The notes under the pieces are model-generated. The model was not told the origin of the DNA. It saw only the letters and a list, made by a program, of their open reading frames with translations, and searched no databases. 64,000 nt of DNA, taken from assembly GCF_008370685.1 (NCBI RefSeq), contig NZ_VTZU01000022.1, positions 28,271 to 92,270 of the forward strand, written 5' to 3'. This DNA comes from Aquimarina sp. RZ0. Lineage in GTDB: Bacteria; Bacteroidota; Bacteroidia; Flavobacteriales; Flavobacteriaceae. Position numbers and translations under genes: made by a program. This document shows, in pieces, positions 9,353 through 18,531 of the stretch (its first letter is position 1; each line of letters opens with the position of its first letter).

Positions 9353-10066
9353 TTATTTTAATCTATGTAAATACATATTCACCACATTTTCCATCCCTAA
9401 ATATAGTGCTTCGCTTATTAATGCGTGACCAATAGAAACCTCTAGCAATCCTGGTACATTTTCTTTAAAAAACTTAATATTATCAAGAGATAGATCGTGC
9501 CCCGCATTCACACCTAAACCTAAATCGTTAGCCAATTGTGCACAATCTGTATACGGTATAACTGAGTCCATATTCCCCATAGCATATGCTGAGGCAAAAG
9601 CTTCTGTATATAACTCTATCCTATCTGTTCCTGTATCTTTGGCTTCCTGAATCACTTCCTTCTTAGGGTCGACAAAAATTGAAGTTCTAATCCCGTTACG
9701 CTTAAACTCAGAAATCACCTCTTGCAGAAACGCCTTATGCTTTTTTGTATCCCATCCGGCATTACTGGTTATTGCATTTTCTGCATCAGGAACCAAGGTT
9801 ACCTGAGTAGGTTTGATGGCTAGTACAAGATCAATAAATTTAGGTATTGGATTACCTTCTATATTATATTCTGTATGTACAACAGGTTTCAAATCAAAAG
9901 CATCCTGATATCTAATATGTCGTTCATCTGGCCTGGGATGGATTGTTACGCCTTCTCCTCCAAAACCCTGTATATCAACGGCTACTTTAAGTAAATTTGG
10001 AACATCTCCTCCTCTGGAATTTCGTAATGTTGCTATTTTATTAACATTAACACTTAACTTTGTCAT
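9353..10066 (-). CDS. pdxJ: Pyridoxine 5'-phosphate synthase PdxJ
   Basis: Encodes 237 residues from the ATG at 10066; this start gives MTKLSVNVNKIATLRNSR, the standard PdxJ N-terminus, whereas an upstream in-frame start at 10096 would add a non-conserved stretch. Conserved segments include GEGVTIHPRPDERHI, QVTLVPDAENAITSNAGWD, GTDRIELYTE and GVNAGHDLSLDN. PdxJ condenses 1-deoxyxylulose 5-phosphate with 3-amino-2-oxopropyl phosphate in vitamin B6 synthesis. The gene is divergent from the CBS-nadK operon. Confidence 0.95.
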   Translation of the reverse strand: MTKLSVNVNKIATLRNSRGGDVPNLLKVAVDIQGFGGEGVTIHPRPDERHIRYQDAFDLKPVVHTEYNIEGNPIPKFIDLVLAIKPTQVTLVPDAENAITSNAGWDTKKHKAFLQEVISEFKRNGIRTSIFVDPKKEVIQEAKDTGTDRIELYTEAFASAYAMGNMDSVIPYTDCAQLANDLGLGVNAGHDLSLDNIKFFKENVPGLLEVSIGHALISEALYLGMENVVNMYLHRLK

Positions 10067-10093
10067 AGTTTTTGATGTAACTTTAGTAAAAAA

Positions 10094-10101
10094 CAAAAAT
10101 A
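10094..10101 (-). promoter_or_regulatory. Probable -7 element for pdxJ
   Basis: Minus strand TATTTTTG fits TAnnTTTG and lies 28 bp from the pdxJ ATG. No good TTTG is seen at the expected -33 distance. Confidence 0.45.
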
Positions 10102-10164
10102 CGAACTTGAGAATACCACAGTTGCATATTTTTGATTAATTTGCATAAAAAAGCCCCGGGAATT

Positions 10165-10821
10165 ATGAAAACAAGTTTATACATTATAAATGAGATAGCA
10201 CCGCTTTCTTCAAATTCAATAGTTGCAGACGCACAAGTATTGTTTAATGAGTTAACCTACACTCATTTTCCAGTTCTAAAAAACAATACTTATATGGGAT
10301 GTATCTCTGAAGCTGATATACGATGTTTTGAAGCAGAAAAAACATTAGATTCGTATCAATATGCCTTAGAAGGTTTCTTTGTAAGGAGTGATGCTAATTG
10401 GTTAGATATTTTAGAATCTTTTGCCCAGAACCACTCCAATATAATACCAGTGCTTGATGATGCCAATAATTATCAAGGGTATTTCGAACTAAGAGATATT
10501 ATGAACCTCTTTAATGAAACTCCTTTTCTCAGCGAGCCCGGTAATATTTTAATAGTAGAAAAAGGTATCTTAGACTATTCATTTAGTGAGGTTGCACAAA
10601 TTATCGAGTCCAACAATGCTAAATTGTTAGGCTTATTTATTTCTAATATGGAAAATGATGTAGCGCAAATCACTGTGAAAATAAATGATAGCGACATTAA
10701 TAATATTGTTCAGACTTTCAGACGATATAGCTATAATATAGTATCGAAGCATCATGAAGATTCATTCTTAAGCAATCTTAAAGAAAGATCTCAATATTTA
10801 GAGAAATATCTCAACATATAA
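10165..10821 (+). CDS. CBS-domain protein (AcuB-like)
   Basis: A protein of 218 residues from the ATG at 10165; an upstream in-frame TTG (10132) is less likely because it would add a poorly conserved extension. The N-terminal 120 or so residues form a pair of CBS motifs (FPVLKNNTYMGCISEADI and IIPVLDDANNYQGYFELRDI). The last 90 residues resemble an ACT-like regulatory fold. Such proteins sense adenine nucleotides; the target is not known. It sits 27 bp upstream of nadK and is conserved there in flavobacteria, which suggests a link with NAD(P) or energy status. Confidence 0.8.
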   Translation: MKTSLYIINEIAPLSSNSIVADAQVLFNELTYTHFPVLKNNTYMGCISEADIRCFEAEKTLDSYQYALEGFFVRSDANWLDILESFAQNHSNIIPVLDDANNYQGYFELRDIMNLFNETPFLSEPGNILIVEKGILDYSFSEVAQIIESNNAKLLGLFISNMENDVAQITVKINDSDINNIVQTFRRYSYNIVSKHHEDSFLSNLKERSQYLEKYLNI

Positions 10822-10848
10822 AAACCGATTAATACAAATCAAACGATA

Positions 10849-11733
10849 ATGAAGATAGGTATTTATGGCCAGTTTTATCACGAAAAATCCGGAGTATATA
10901 TCCAGCAATTACTAGAAACACTCGACAAAAACAATATAGAGGTCGTTATTGAGAAAAATTTTCTGGAACTCATAAATCTCCACGATGACATTGATAAAAG
11001 CTATTCTCACTTCAGTACTTTTGAAGAATTAGATCATTCGTATGATCTTTTTTTTAGCATTGGTGGTGATGGTACAATTCTTAAAACGATAACTTATGTA
11101 AGAGATCTGGGAATCCCGATTGCAGGAATCAACACAGGGAGACTAGGCTTTTTGGCAACAATTCAAAAAGAAGAGATTCAGGATAGTATTGATCTTATAC
11201 TAAATAAAGAATTTTATCTGTCTCCCCGAAGTATTGTTACCATAGAAACAGTACCACAAAGTAAAGAGTTTGGCGTTTTAAACTTTGCTATGAATGAGAT
11301 TGCGGTTAGCCGAAGAAACACAACCTCTATGATTACAGTACATACAAGCTTAAATGACGAGTTTCTTACTTCTTATTGGGCTGACGGACTTATTGTATGT
11401 ACTCCTACGGGATCCACAGGGTATTCATTAAGCTGTGGTGGCCCCGTTATGATGCCTGACGCTGAGAGCATGGTACTAACGCCCATTGCACCGCATAACC
11501 TTAATGCCCGACCATTAGTCATTCCTGATAATCAAGAAATAAAACTAAAAATTTCGAGTCGAGAAGATAATTATTTGGTATCTCTGGATTCAAGAGTTCA
11601 TACATTACCTAATGAAACCACTATAATAATAAAGAAAGCTCCTTTTAAAATTAATATGGTCGTATTAGGCGGAGATAGTTTCTTAAAAACATTGAGAAAA
11701 AAGATGCTTTGGGGAGAAGATAAACGGAATTAA
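10849..11733 (+). CDS. nadK: NAD kinase
   Basis: Its product is 294 residues. The diagnostic motifs are GGDGTILKT (catalytic Asp), NTGRLGFLAT, and the glycine-rich CTPTGSTGYSLSCGGP. NadK phosphorylates NAD to NADP using ATP in the cytoplasm. It follows the CBS gene closely. A separate promoter before the next gene (11789-11816) suggests the envelope genes downstream have their own transcription. Confidence 0.96.
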   Translation: MKIGIYGQFYHEKSGVYIQQLLETLDKNNIEVVIEKNFLELINLHDDIDKSYSHFSTFEELDHSYDLFFSIGGDGTILKTITYVRDLGIPIAGINTGRLGFLATIQKEEIQDSIDLILNKEFYLSPRSIVTIETVPQSKEFGVLNFAMNEIAVSRRNTTSMITVHTSLNDEFLTSYWADGLIVCTPTGSTGYSLSCGGPVMMPDAESMVLTPIAPHNLNARPLVIPDNQEIKLKISSREDNYLVSLDSRVHTLPNETTIIIKKAPFKINMVVLGGDSFLKTLRKKMLWGEDKRN

Positions 11734-11788
11734 ACAATAAATTCTTTTAAAAAGTGTTTTTTAATTCATACTCTTTTACTCAAATTCT

Positions 11789-11816
11789 TTTGAACTAAAG
11801 TTAATTGTTATATTTG
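11789..11816 (+). promoter_or_regulatory. Promoter of the porG-uppS-bamA block
   Basis: TTTG (11789-11792), 16-bp spacer, TATATTTG (11809-11816), 17 bp before the ATG at 11834. The spacer is slightly short for the consensus. Confidence 0.65.
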
Positions 11817-11833
11817 CAAACTTTTGAAAATCT

Positions 11834-12520
11834 ATGAGATACTTAGCATCCTTTGTATTTGTCTTGCTTTTTGCGCAATCTATTACCTCACAAACCTATG
11901 AAGTAGGCATAATGTTAGGAGGTTCTAATTATATTGGTGATGTAGGTTCCACCACATACATCGCTCCTAATGACCTTGCTGTGGGCGCAATTGCAAAATG
12001 GAACCGAAGTAAAAGACACGCGTTTAGAGCCTCGTTTCTGTATGCAGAGCTTAATGCAGATGACGCACAGGGCGATGCAAGAAGAGAAGCCAGAGGTTTA
12101 AGTTTTACTAATTCTGTAAAAGAGATATCTGTAGGATTAGAATTTAATTTCTGGGATTGGTATTTATATGAGTACGAATCTCAATTTACCCCTTATTTGT
12201 ACACTGGTGTAACAGGTTTCAGCTATGGCGCCAAGGCAATAGATCCTACTGATAATAATCGAATTAACACGTATAGTAATCGATGGAATCTTGCAATTCC
12301 GATGGTAGTTGGTATTAAAAAAACCATTGGTCGTCATTGGATACTGGGGGCCGAGATCGGAGCAAGATATACATTCACTGACAATCTGGATGGTAGCAAT
12401 CCTGATAGTGGGTTTGATGCAAATAAATTTGGTAATCTAGATAATAATGACTGGTATGTATTTACTGGCATCACATTATCGTTTACATGGGGTAGAATAC
12501 CATGTTATTGTGCTTTTTAA
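11834..12520 (+). CDS. porG: PorG-like outer-membrane beta-barrel (DUF6089 family), type IX secretion
   Basis: The 228-residue product begins with a signal peptide (MRYLASFVFVLLFAQSITSQ) followed by TYEVGIMLGGSNYIGDVG, typical of DUF6089/PorG proteins. An eight-strand type barrel pattern follows, and the end is GRIPCYCAF with two cysteines. In Porphyromonas gingivalis the T9SS barrel PorG is encoded just upstream of uppS, bamA and two ompH genes, the same order as here; that supports the name. PorG is reported to contact the PorK/PorN ring. The stop is 5 bp before uppS. The symbol rests on family and synteny, not on an alignment. Confidence 0.8.
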   Translation: MRYLASFVFVLLFAQSITSQTYEVGIMLGGSNYIGDVGSTTYIAPNDLAVGAIAKWNRSKRHAFRASFLYAELNADDAQGDARREARGLSFTNSVKEISVGLEFNFWDWYLYEYESQFTPYLYTGVTGFSYGAKAIDPTDNNRINTYSNRWNLAIPMVVGIKKTIGRHWILGAEIGARYTFTDNLDGSNPDSGFDANKFGNLDNNDWYVFTGITLSFTWGRIPCYCAF

Positions 12521-12525
12521 AAAAA

Positions 12526-13263
12526 ATGATCAATAAAGAACAATTAAACTCTAACATCCCAAAACATGTGGCTATCATTATGGATGGCAACGGTAGATGG
12601 GCAAAAAAGAAAGGTTTTTTCAGAGCAATAGGCCACGAAAATGGTACCAAAGCAGTTAGGGAAGCAGTAGAGGGAGCTGCACAAATCGGTGTAAAATATC
12701 TTACATTATATGCTTTTTCAACAGAAAACTGGAATAGACCTAAGCTAGAAGTAGATACTTTAATGAAACTTTTGGTTAGCTCTTTAAAGAAGGAAATAGA
12801 GACACTTCAAAAAAATAATATTCGATTAAATGCTATAGGAAATCTACAAGCACTGCCAGAAAAAGCAAGAAAAGAACTTACTGAAGTTATAGAAAAGACA
12901 AAGACTAACGAGCACATGACCCTTTCATTAGCTCTTAGTTATGGTAGTCGAGAGGAGCTGATAAAAACTATACAAGATATAAGTATTAAAGTTAAAAATA
13001 ATGTACTTTCGCCACATCTTATAAATGAAACAGTCATTAATAAGCATTTGTATACCAAAAACCTTCCAGATGTAGACTTATTAATACGTACCAGTGGAGA
13101 ACAACGTATTAGTAATTTCTTACTATGGCAAATTGCGTATGCAGAATTATATTTTACAGAGATACTATGGCCAGATTTTAAACAATCAGATTTATTTGAA
13201 GCCGTATTAAATTATCAACAAAGAGAGAGAAGATTTGGAAAAACTAGTGAGCAGCTTAGTTAA
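12526..13263 (+). CDS. uppS: Undecaprenyl diphosphate synthase (isoprenyl transferase)
   Basis: 245 residues from the ATG at 12526, which gives MINKEQLNSNIPKHVAIIMD; an upstream in-frame TTG/ATG region overlaps porG and is not needed. The catalytic Asp lies in IMDGNGRWAKKKG, followed by YAFSTENWNRP and the C-terminal LLIRTSGEQRISNFLLWQ. The enzyme adds isopentenyl units to farnesyl diphosphate to build the C55 lipid carrier for peptidoglycan and other cell-surface polymers. It is tightly coupled to bamA (4-bp gap). Confidence 0.96.
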   Translation: MINKEQLNSNIPKHVAIIMDGNGRWAKKKGFFRAIGHENGTKAVREAVEGAAQIGVKYLTLYAFSTENWNRPKLEVDTLMKLLVSSLKKEIETLQKNNIRLNAIGNLQALPEKARKELTEVIEKTKTNEHMTLSLALSYGSREELIKTIQDISIKVKNNVLSPHLINETVINKHLYTKNLPDVDLLIRTSGEQRISNFLLWQIAYAELYFTEILWPDFKQSDLFEAVLNYQQRERRFGKTSEQLS

Positions 13264-13267
13264 AAAG

Positions 13268-15961
13268 ATGACAAAAAAATTACCTATCACGTATTTTGCA
13301 TTCATTGCTTTTTTATTAAATACAATATTACTTTCAGCACAAAACATCCCCAGTACAAATGGCAAAGAATATGTCATTGGAGACATCAAGGTTACAGGAT
13401 TAACTACCTACAACGAAAATACTGTTATTACCTATACAGGTCTTAAAAATGGGGAGCGAATTCTACTTCCCGGAGATCGTATAAGTCAAATTATTAAAAA
13501 ACTTTGGGATCTTGAATTATTTAGTGACATTAATTTTTACATCACAAGAGTAGAGGGAGAAACCGCTTATTTAGAACTAAATATACAGGAAGTACCCGAA
13601 TTAAAAGAAGCACGTATAGAAGGTGTCAAAAAACGTAAAGCTGAAGAATTAATTAAAGATAACGGTCTTAATCCTGGATCCAAAGTAACTGAAAATCTCA
13701 TCACTACAACGCGTAATTTTATTACCAATAAGTATCGTAAAGATGGATATCTCAATACAAAAGTTCTTATCAATACCATTGCTATTGAGGATACTCTTCC
13801 TACAAACAAGGTAAATATGCTTGTAAAAATAGATAAAGGAGATCGGGTAAAAGTAGAAAACATTAGTATTAATGGAAATTCCCAGCTTACAGATAACAAA
13901 GTTAGAGCTTCCATGAAAAACACAAAACGCAAAAAACCCTGGAGGTTCTGGAAAAGATCTAAATATATCAAAGCAGACTATCAGGAAGACAAAGAAAATA
14001 TCATAAGCAAGTATAAAGAAAAAGGATATAGAGACGCTCGTATTACCTCTGATTCTTTGATTGTAGAAAGTGACAATAGCGTGTCGCTAAACCTTACTAT
14101 CGAAGAAGGTAATAAGCATTATTTTGGAAATATTAATTTCTTAGGAAATAGTGTTTACACAGACCGACAACTTGCCAGACAATTAGTCATTAAAAAGGGA
14201 GATGTATACAATGGCGTACTGCTAGAAAAACAAATTGCTGATAATACCAGGCCTGATGCTAATGATTTAACAAACTTATATCAGAACAACGGGTATTTGT
14301 TCTCCAGTATTGATGCCGTAGAAACCAATATTAAAAATGATACAATCGATTTTGAAATCAGGATTCGCGAAGGAAAACTAGTACATTTTGACCACATTAC
14401 AGTAACGGGTAATGACAAAACGAATGACCACGTAGTTTACAGGATTCTAAGAACAAGACCAGGACAGGTTTACAGCAAAGACCTTGTAGTAAGAACTGTT
14501 AGAGAAATTGGACAGCTTGGATTCTTTGATCCTGAGCAATTAGAACCTCAGTTTAAAAATGCAGATCCGCAGGCAGGAACAATAGATATCAATTACCCTG
14601 TAGTAGAAAAAGGAGCTAGTCAAATCGAGCTCCAGGGAGGTTTTGGAGGTGGTGGTTTTGTAGGAACTCTAGGATTAGCATTTAGTAATTTTTCTATCAG
14701 AAATATTTTTAAGAAAGAAGCTTATACACCTCTTCCTATGGGAGATGGTCAAACACTTAGAATAAGAGCTCAGGCAAGTCAGTTTTTTCAAACATACAGC
14801 CTATCGTTTATAGAACCCTGGTTAGGAGGAAAAAAACCTTTCCAGTTATCCACATCACTATCGCACTCAACACAGTTTTCTGTTAGCAATAGCAGAGGCA
14901 GAAACAGAGAAATAAACAGAGATAGTAAATTTTTAATCACCGGAGCATCTGTTGGTATTGCAAAAAGATTAAATTGGCCGGATAATTACTTCACCCTATC
15001 CCAGGCAATAAGTTATCAGCATTATAACCTTAAAAACTTTAATAATGGACTATTTACCTTTGGTAATGGTTTTTCTAACAATCTATCTTATACAATAGGA
15101 ATCAATAGAAATAATACTGCTGTTAACCCTATTTTCCCTACTTCCGGTTCTGATTTTAATTTAGTAGCCAAATTGTCATTACCATACTCTTTATGGGATG
15201 GGACTGATTATAGTGAACTTGCAAATAGAAGAAATGAAATAGGTATACAAGAAAACGAACTAATACTCGACAATCCTGGTTTAACCGATAATAGAGGGAA
15301 CATCATAAATCCAGATGTAAATAACAGTGCTGCAGAACAGATCACTAATATCAGGCGAGAAACAGGAGAAATAGATCAGGAACGTTTTGACTGGTTAGAA
15401 TATTACAAGATAAAATTTGATGCCACCTGGTACACAACCATAACTAAAATAGGAAAGAATCCATTAGTATTAAAAACATCTGGAGAATATGGTTTTCTGG
15501 GCGCCTATAATAATAATAGAGGAAATATCCCTTTTGAGAGATTCTTTGTGGGAGGTGATGGATTAGGAGCTACAGCACTTGATGGCAGAGAGGTTATCGC
15601 ATTAAGAGGATATGAAAACAATTCGATAACACCGCTTAATAGCACTGATGGGACAATTTCTGATAATAACGGGGCAACAATATATAATAAATATTCGTTA
15701 GAACTTCGGTATCCGATAACTCTAAAGCCCTCAGCATCGATATATGCGTTGGCTTTTATAGAAGGAGGAGCTACTTATGATAGTTTTAAAAGGTTCAATC
15801 CGTTTCAATTAAATCGTTCTGCTGGAGTAGGTTTACGTATCTTTATGCCTGCATTTGGATTATTAGGTATTGATTTTGGATATGGTTTTGATCCTATTCC
15901 CGGGCTGGAAACAGAACCTCACGGTTGGGAACCTCATTTTATCATAGGACAACAATTTTAA
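13268..15961 (+). CDS. bamA: Outer membrane protein assembly factor BamA
   Basis: 897 residues from the ATG at 13268 (MTKKLPITYFAF), which gives a signal peptide ending near LLSAQ; the longer in-frame version would overlap uppS. Five POTRA-like repeats occupy roughly residues 35-440 (for example IGDIKVTGLTTYNENT, VENISINGNSQLTDNK, FGNINFLGNSVYTDR and VHFDHITVTGNDKTND). A 16-strand Omp85 barrel follows, ending FIIGQQF with the terminal aromatic. BamA folds beta-barrel proteins into the outer membrane. It lies between uppS and two Skp-like chaperone genes. Confidence 0.95.
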   Translation: MTKKLPITYFAFIAFLLNTILLSAQNIPSTNGKEYVIGDIKVTGLTTYNENTVITYTGLKNGERILLPGDRISQIIKKLWDLELFSDINFYITRVEGETAYLELNIQEVPELKEARIEGVKKRKAEELIKDNGLNPGSKVTENLITTTRNFITNKYRKDGYLNTKVLINTIAIEDTLPTNKVNMLVKIDKGDRVKVENISINGNSQLTDNKVRASMKNTKRKKPWRFWKRSKYIKADYQEDKENIISKYKEKGYRDARITSDSLIVESDNSVSLNLTIEEGNKHYFGNINFLGNSVYTDRQLARQLVIKKGDVYNGVLLEKQIADNTRPDANDLTNLYQNNGYLFSSIDAVETNIKNDTIDFEIRIREGKLVHFDHITVTGNDKTNDHVVYRILRTRPGQVYSKDLVVRTVREIGQLGFFDPEQLEPQFKNADPQAGTIDINYPVVEKGASQIELQGGFGGGGFVGTLGLAFSNFSIRNIFKKEAYTPLPMGDGQTLRIRAQASQFFQTYSLSFIEPWLGGKKPFQLSTSLSHSTQFSVSNSRGRNREINRDSKFLITGASVGIAKRLNWPDNYFTLSQAISYQHYNLKNFNNGLFTFGNGFSNNLSYTIGINRNNTAVNPIFPTSGSDFNLVAKLSLPYSLWDGTDYSELANRRNEIGIQENELILDNPGLTDNRGNIINPDVNNSAAEQITNIRRETGEIDQERFDWLEYYKIKFDATWYTTITKIGKNPLVLKTSGEYGFLGAYNNNRGNIPFERFFVGGDGLGATALDGREVIALRGYENNSITPLNSTDGTISDNNGATIYNKYSLELRYPITLKPSASIYALAFIEGGATYDSFKRFNPFQLNRSAGVGLRIFMPAFGLLGIDFGYGFDPIPGLETEPHGWEPHFIIGQQF

Positions 15962-15997
15962 TTTTGGCACGATTATTTCTATAAACAAAACAGGATT

Positions 15998-16858
15998 ATG
16001 AAAACAAGAGTTCTTTTAGTAATAACAACGATTCTTTGGTTAGCTGTTTCCAATTCCGCAGAGGCACAAAAAGGTATAAGAATTGGATATATAGATATGG
16101 AGTATATCTTAGAAAATGTTCCTGAGTACAATGAAGCCTCAGCAGATTTAGAAACGAAAGTACAAAAATGGAAAGTTGAAATAGAAGCTGAGTTAAAAGT
16201 AGTGGAACAAATGAGAAAAGATCTCAATAACGAACGTGTTTTACTGACTAAAGAGCTTATTGAAGAAAGAGAAGAAGATATTTTCTTTAAAGAAAAAGAA
16301 ATTCTGGAATATCAGCAAAAAAGATTTGGTCCTAACGGAGATTTATTTATCCAGAAAAAAAGATTGGTTCAACCTGTACAGGATCAGGTTTTTATCATCG
16401 TACAAGAAGTTGCTAAAAGTGGGAAGTATGATTTTGTTTTTGATAAATCATCAGACATGGTTATGCTGTATTCTGCAGACAGATATGATATTAGCGATAA
16501 AGTATTACTAAGAATTAACAGAGCATCCAAAAGAAAGCAAGTAAATAGCAGAAAAGAGAAAAAAGCACTGGAAAGAGAAGAAAAAAGAAATTCTACTCAA
16601 GAAAAAGAAGTGACAGACAGAGAAAAGAATGTTTCAAAAAAACAAGCGGAGAGAGAACAACTGCTAGAAGAAAGAAAGGCTGCCAGAGATTCTATCAGGG
16701 CTGCGAAGAAGAAAGAATTTGAAGCAAGAAGAGCTAAACTTTTAGAAACTCAGAAAAGAAAAAAAGATTCTATAAAAGGGTTAAAAGAACAACTCGAAAA
16801 ACAAAAAGAATCTCCCTCTAATGATGAAGGTGAAACAGAAGGAAATGAAGATAATTAG
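15998..16858 (+). CDS. OmpH/Skp-family periplasmic chaperone with long coiled-coil tail
   Basis: This has 286 residues. A signal peptide (cut near NSAEAQ) is followed by KGIRIGYIDMEYILENVPEY, the usual OmpH start. The Skp-like domain ends near residue 175. About 110 further residues are highly charged (Lys/Glu/Arg) and predicted coiled coil, longer than a standard Skp of about 160 residues. Skp-type proteins hold unfolded outer-membrane proteins in the periplasm. It is 36 bp downstream of bamA and upstream of a second paralogue. Confidence 0.88.
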   Translation: MKTRVLLVITTILWLAVSNSAEAQKGIRIGYIDMEYILENVPEYNEASADLETKVQKWKVEIEAELKVVEQMRKDLNNERVLLTKELIEEREEDIFFKEKEILEYQQKRFGPNGDLFIQKKRLVQPVQDQVFIIVQEVAKSGKYDFVFDKSSDMVMLYSADRYDISDKVLLRINRASKRKQVNSRKEKKALEREEKRNSTQEKEVTDREKNVSKKQAEREQLLEERKAARDSIRAAKKKEFEARRAKLLETQKRKKDSIKGLKEQLEKQKESPSNDEGETEGNEDN

Positions 16859-16904
16859 AAAGAATAATTTTTAAATCTATATAACACAATTAATATTACT
16901 TAAA

Positions 16905-17414
16905 ATGAAAAAGTTTAGAACACTATTAGTCGCTTGCGCATTAATTTTAGGAGCATCAAGTTTCACAAATGCACAATCTAAAGTAGCACATATAGCATCT
17001 CAAGAACTTGTAGAATCCATGCCTGCTTTTAAAGCAGCAAAAAGTGAGATAGAAAAATTAAACAAAACATATGAAGCCGAAATTAGAAACATGGCTTTAG
17101 AATTACAGAATACAGTTAAAAAATATTCGCAAGAAGCTACAACTAAAACAGATGAAGAAAATCTAAAGAGACAGCAAGAGCTTCAGAATACAGAGAAAAG
17201 TATTGGAGACTACAGACAAAATGCATTAAAAGATCTTCAGAAAAAAGAAATTGAATTAATGAAACCTATTTATGAGAAAGCTCGTACTTCTATCCAGAAA
17301 GTTGCAAGAGCTCAAGGTTTTCAATATGTATTAGATTCTACTACAGGGACAGGAGTTATATTAGCTGATGGTAAAGATCTAATGGCAGATGTAAAAAAAG
17401 ATCTGGGTATCTAA
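16905..17414 (+). CDS. OmpH/Skp-family periplasmic chaperone
   Basis: It codes for 169 residues, the standard Skp length. The signal peptide is MKKFRTLLVACALILGASSF with cleavage near TNAQ, then KVAHIASQELVESMPAFKAA. The middle is coiled-coil, and the end (YVLDSTTGTGVILADGKD) matches the conserved OmpH C-terminus. It likely partners BamA as a holdase. It is a tandem paralogue of the preceding gene and ends in a terminator at 17439-17474. Confidence 0.92.
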   Translation: MKKFRTLLVACALILGASSFTNAQSKVAHIASQELVESMPAFKAAKSEIEKLNKTYEAEIRNMALELQNTVKKYSQEATTKTDEENLKRQQELQNTEKSIGDYRQNALKDLQKKEIELMKPIYEKARTSIQKVARAQGFQYVLDSTTGTGVILADGKDLMADVKKDLGI

Positions 17415-17438
17415 AAAATAACAGAACATTTTGATAAT

Positions 17439-17474
17439 AAAAAAACAGTGAGAATATTTTTTCGCTGTTTTTTC
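17439..17474 (+). terminator. Terminator after the bamA-ompH block
   Basis: AAAAAACAGTGAGAA, short loop, TTTTCGCTGTTTTTT: about 15 pairs including two G:U, with a T-run. A TATTTTTG at 17475-17482 directly after it could be the -7 element for murI. Confidence 0.75.
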
Positions 17475-17502
17475 TATTTTTGAAATATACTAAGCAGACA
17501 CC

Positions 17503-18291
17503 ATGAACAATCAGGCAATAGGTATTTTTGACTCCGGTGTAGGTGGGACCTCTATCTGGCAGGAAATTACAATTGCACTCCCCAATGAGAATACAATCTA
17601 TCTGGCTGATAGTAAATATGCTCCTTATGGCAAAAGAACCAAAGAAGAAATCATAGCACTCAGTATCAAAAACACAGAAAAATTACTGGAACTCAATTGT
17701 AAAATCATTGTAGTAGCATGTAATACCGCTACTACTAATGCAATCAAAATACTCAGAGAACAATTTGACATTCCGTTTATAGGTATTGAACCAGCCATTA
17801 AACCAGCAGCCAAAAACACTGAAACTAAAAAAGTTGGTGTATTAGCAACACAAGGAACATTATCCAGTCAGCTTTTTGCCAAAACTTCGGATCTATATGC
17901 CAGCACTATTGATGTTATAGAAGTAGTTGGCACTGGCTTGGTAGAACTCATTGAACAAGGAAAAATCGAAACTCAAGAAATGTATTCTTTATTAGAGTCC
18001 TATATGAGACCGATGATCAAAAAGAATATAGACTACCTCGTTTTAGGGTGTAGCCACTATCCGTATTTAATGCCGATTTTAAAAAAAATACTTCCATCAA
18101 ATATTATCATAATAGACTCTGGAGAAGCTGTTGCCAGACAAACTAAAGTAATCCTTTCTAAGAGAAACATCTTAAATAAAAACCTCATTCAAGGCTCCCA
18201 TATTTTCCACACCAACGGAGACCTCCATGTGCTACAAAAAACTCTTAACACCAAGAATAAATCCATAGAAATTAAGCTACTTAATTTTTAA
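17503..18291 (+). CDS. murI: Glutamate racemase
   Basis: 262 residues. The two catalytic cysteines are in VVACNTATTNA (Cys73) and LVLGCSHYPYL (Cys183); the N-terminus IGIFDSGVGGTSIWQE and the LADSKYAPYGKRT segment are also diagnostic. MurI makes D-glutamate for peptidoglycan. It follows the envelope block with its own probable promoter (TATTTTTG at 17475-17482). Confidence 0.95.
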   Translation: MNNQAIGIFDSGVGGTSIWQEITIALPNENTIYLADSKYAPYGKRTKEEIIALSIKNTEKLLELNCKIIVVACNTATTNAIKILREQFDIPFIGIEPAIKPAAKNTETKKVGVLATQGTLSSQLFAKTSDLYASTIDVIEVVGTGLVELIEQGKIETQEMYSLLESYMRPMIKKNIDYLVLGCSHYPYLMPILKKILPSNIIIIDSGEAVARQTKVILSKRNILNKNLIQGSHIFHTNGDLHVLQKTLNTKNKSIEIKLLNF

Positions 18292-18531
18292 TTGTTTTAG
18301 TTTTACTCAATATCACCAGTTATCATTTCAATTTTAAAACCAACTATTTAGAATTGTTATCTCCAAATTTTTCTCTAAAATTAACTGATTCGAGTTTTTC
18401 AGATTTTCATCAATCCACAAATTCCCTACTTTAATCCTCATTTTATTATCTAAAATCCTAAAATCAGAACGAACAGAATATATTTTTTTTAAATTTCTAT
18501 TTAATTAACAATAACACTAAAATTAATTCAT

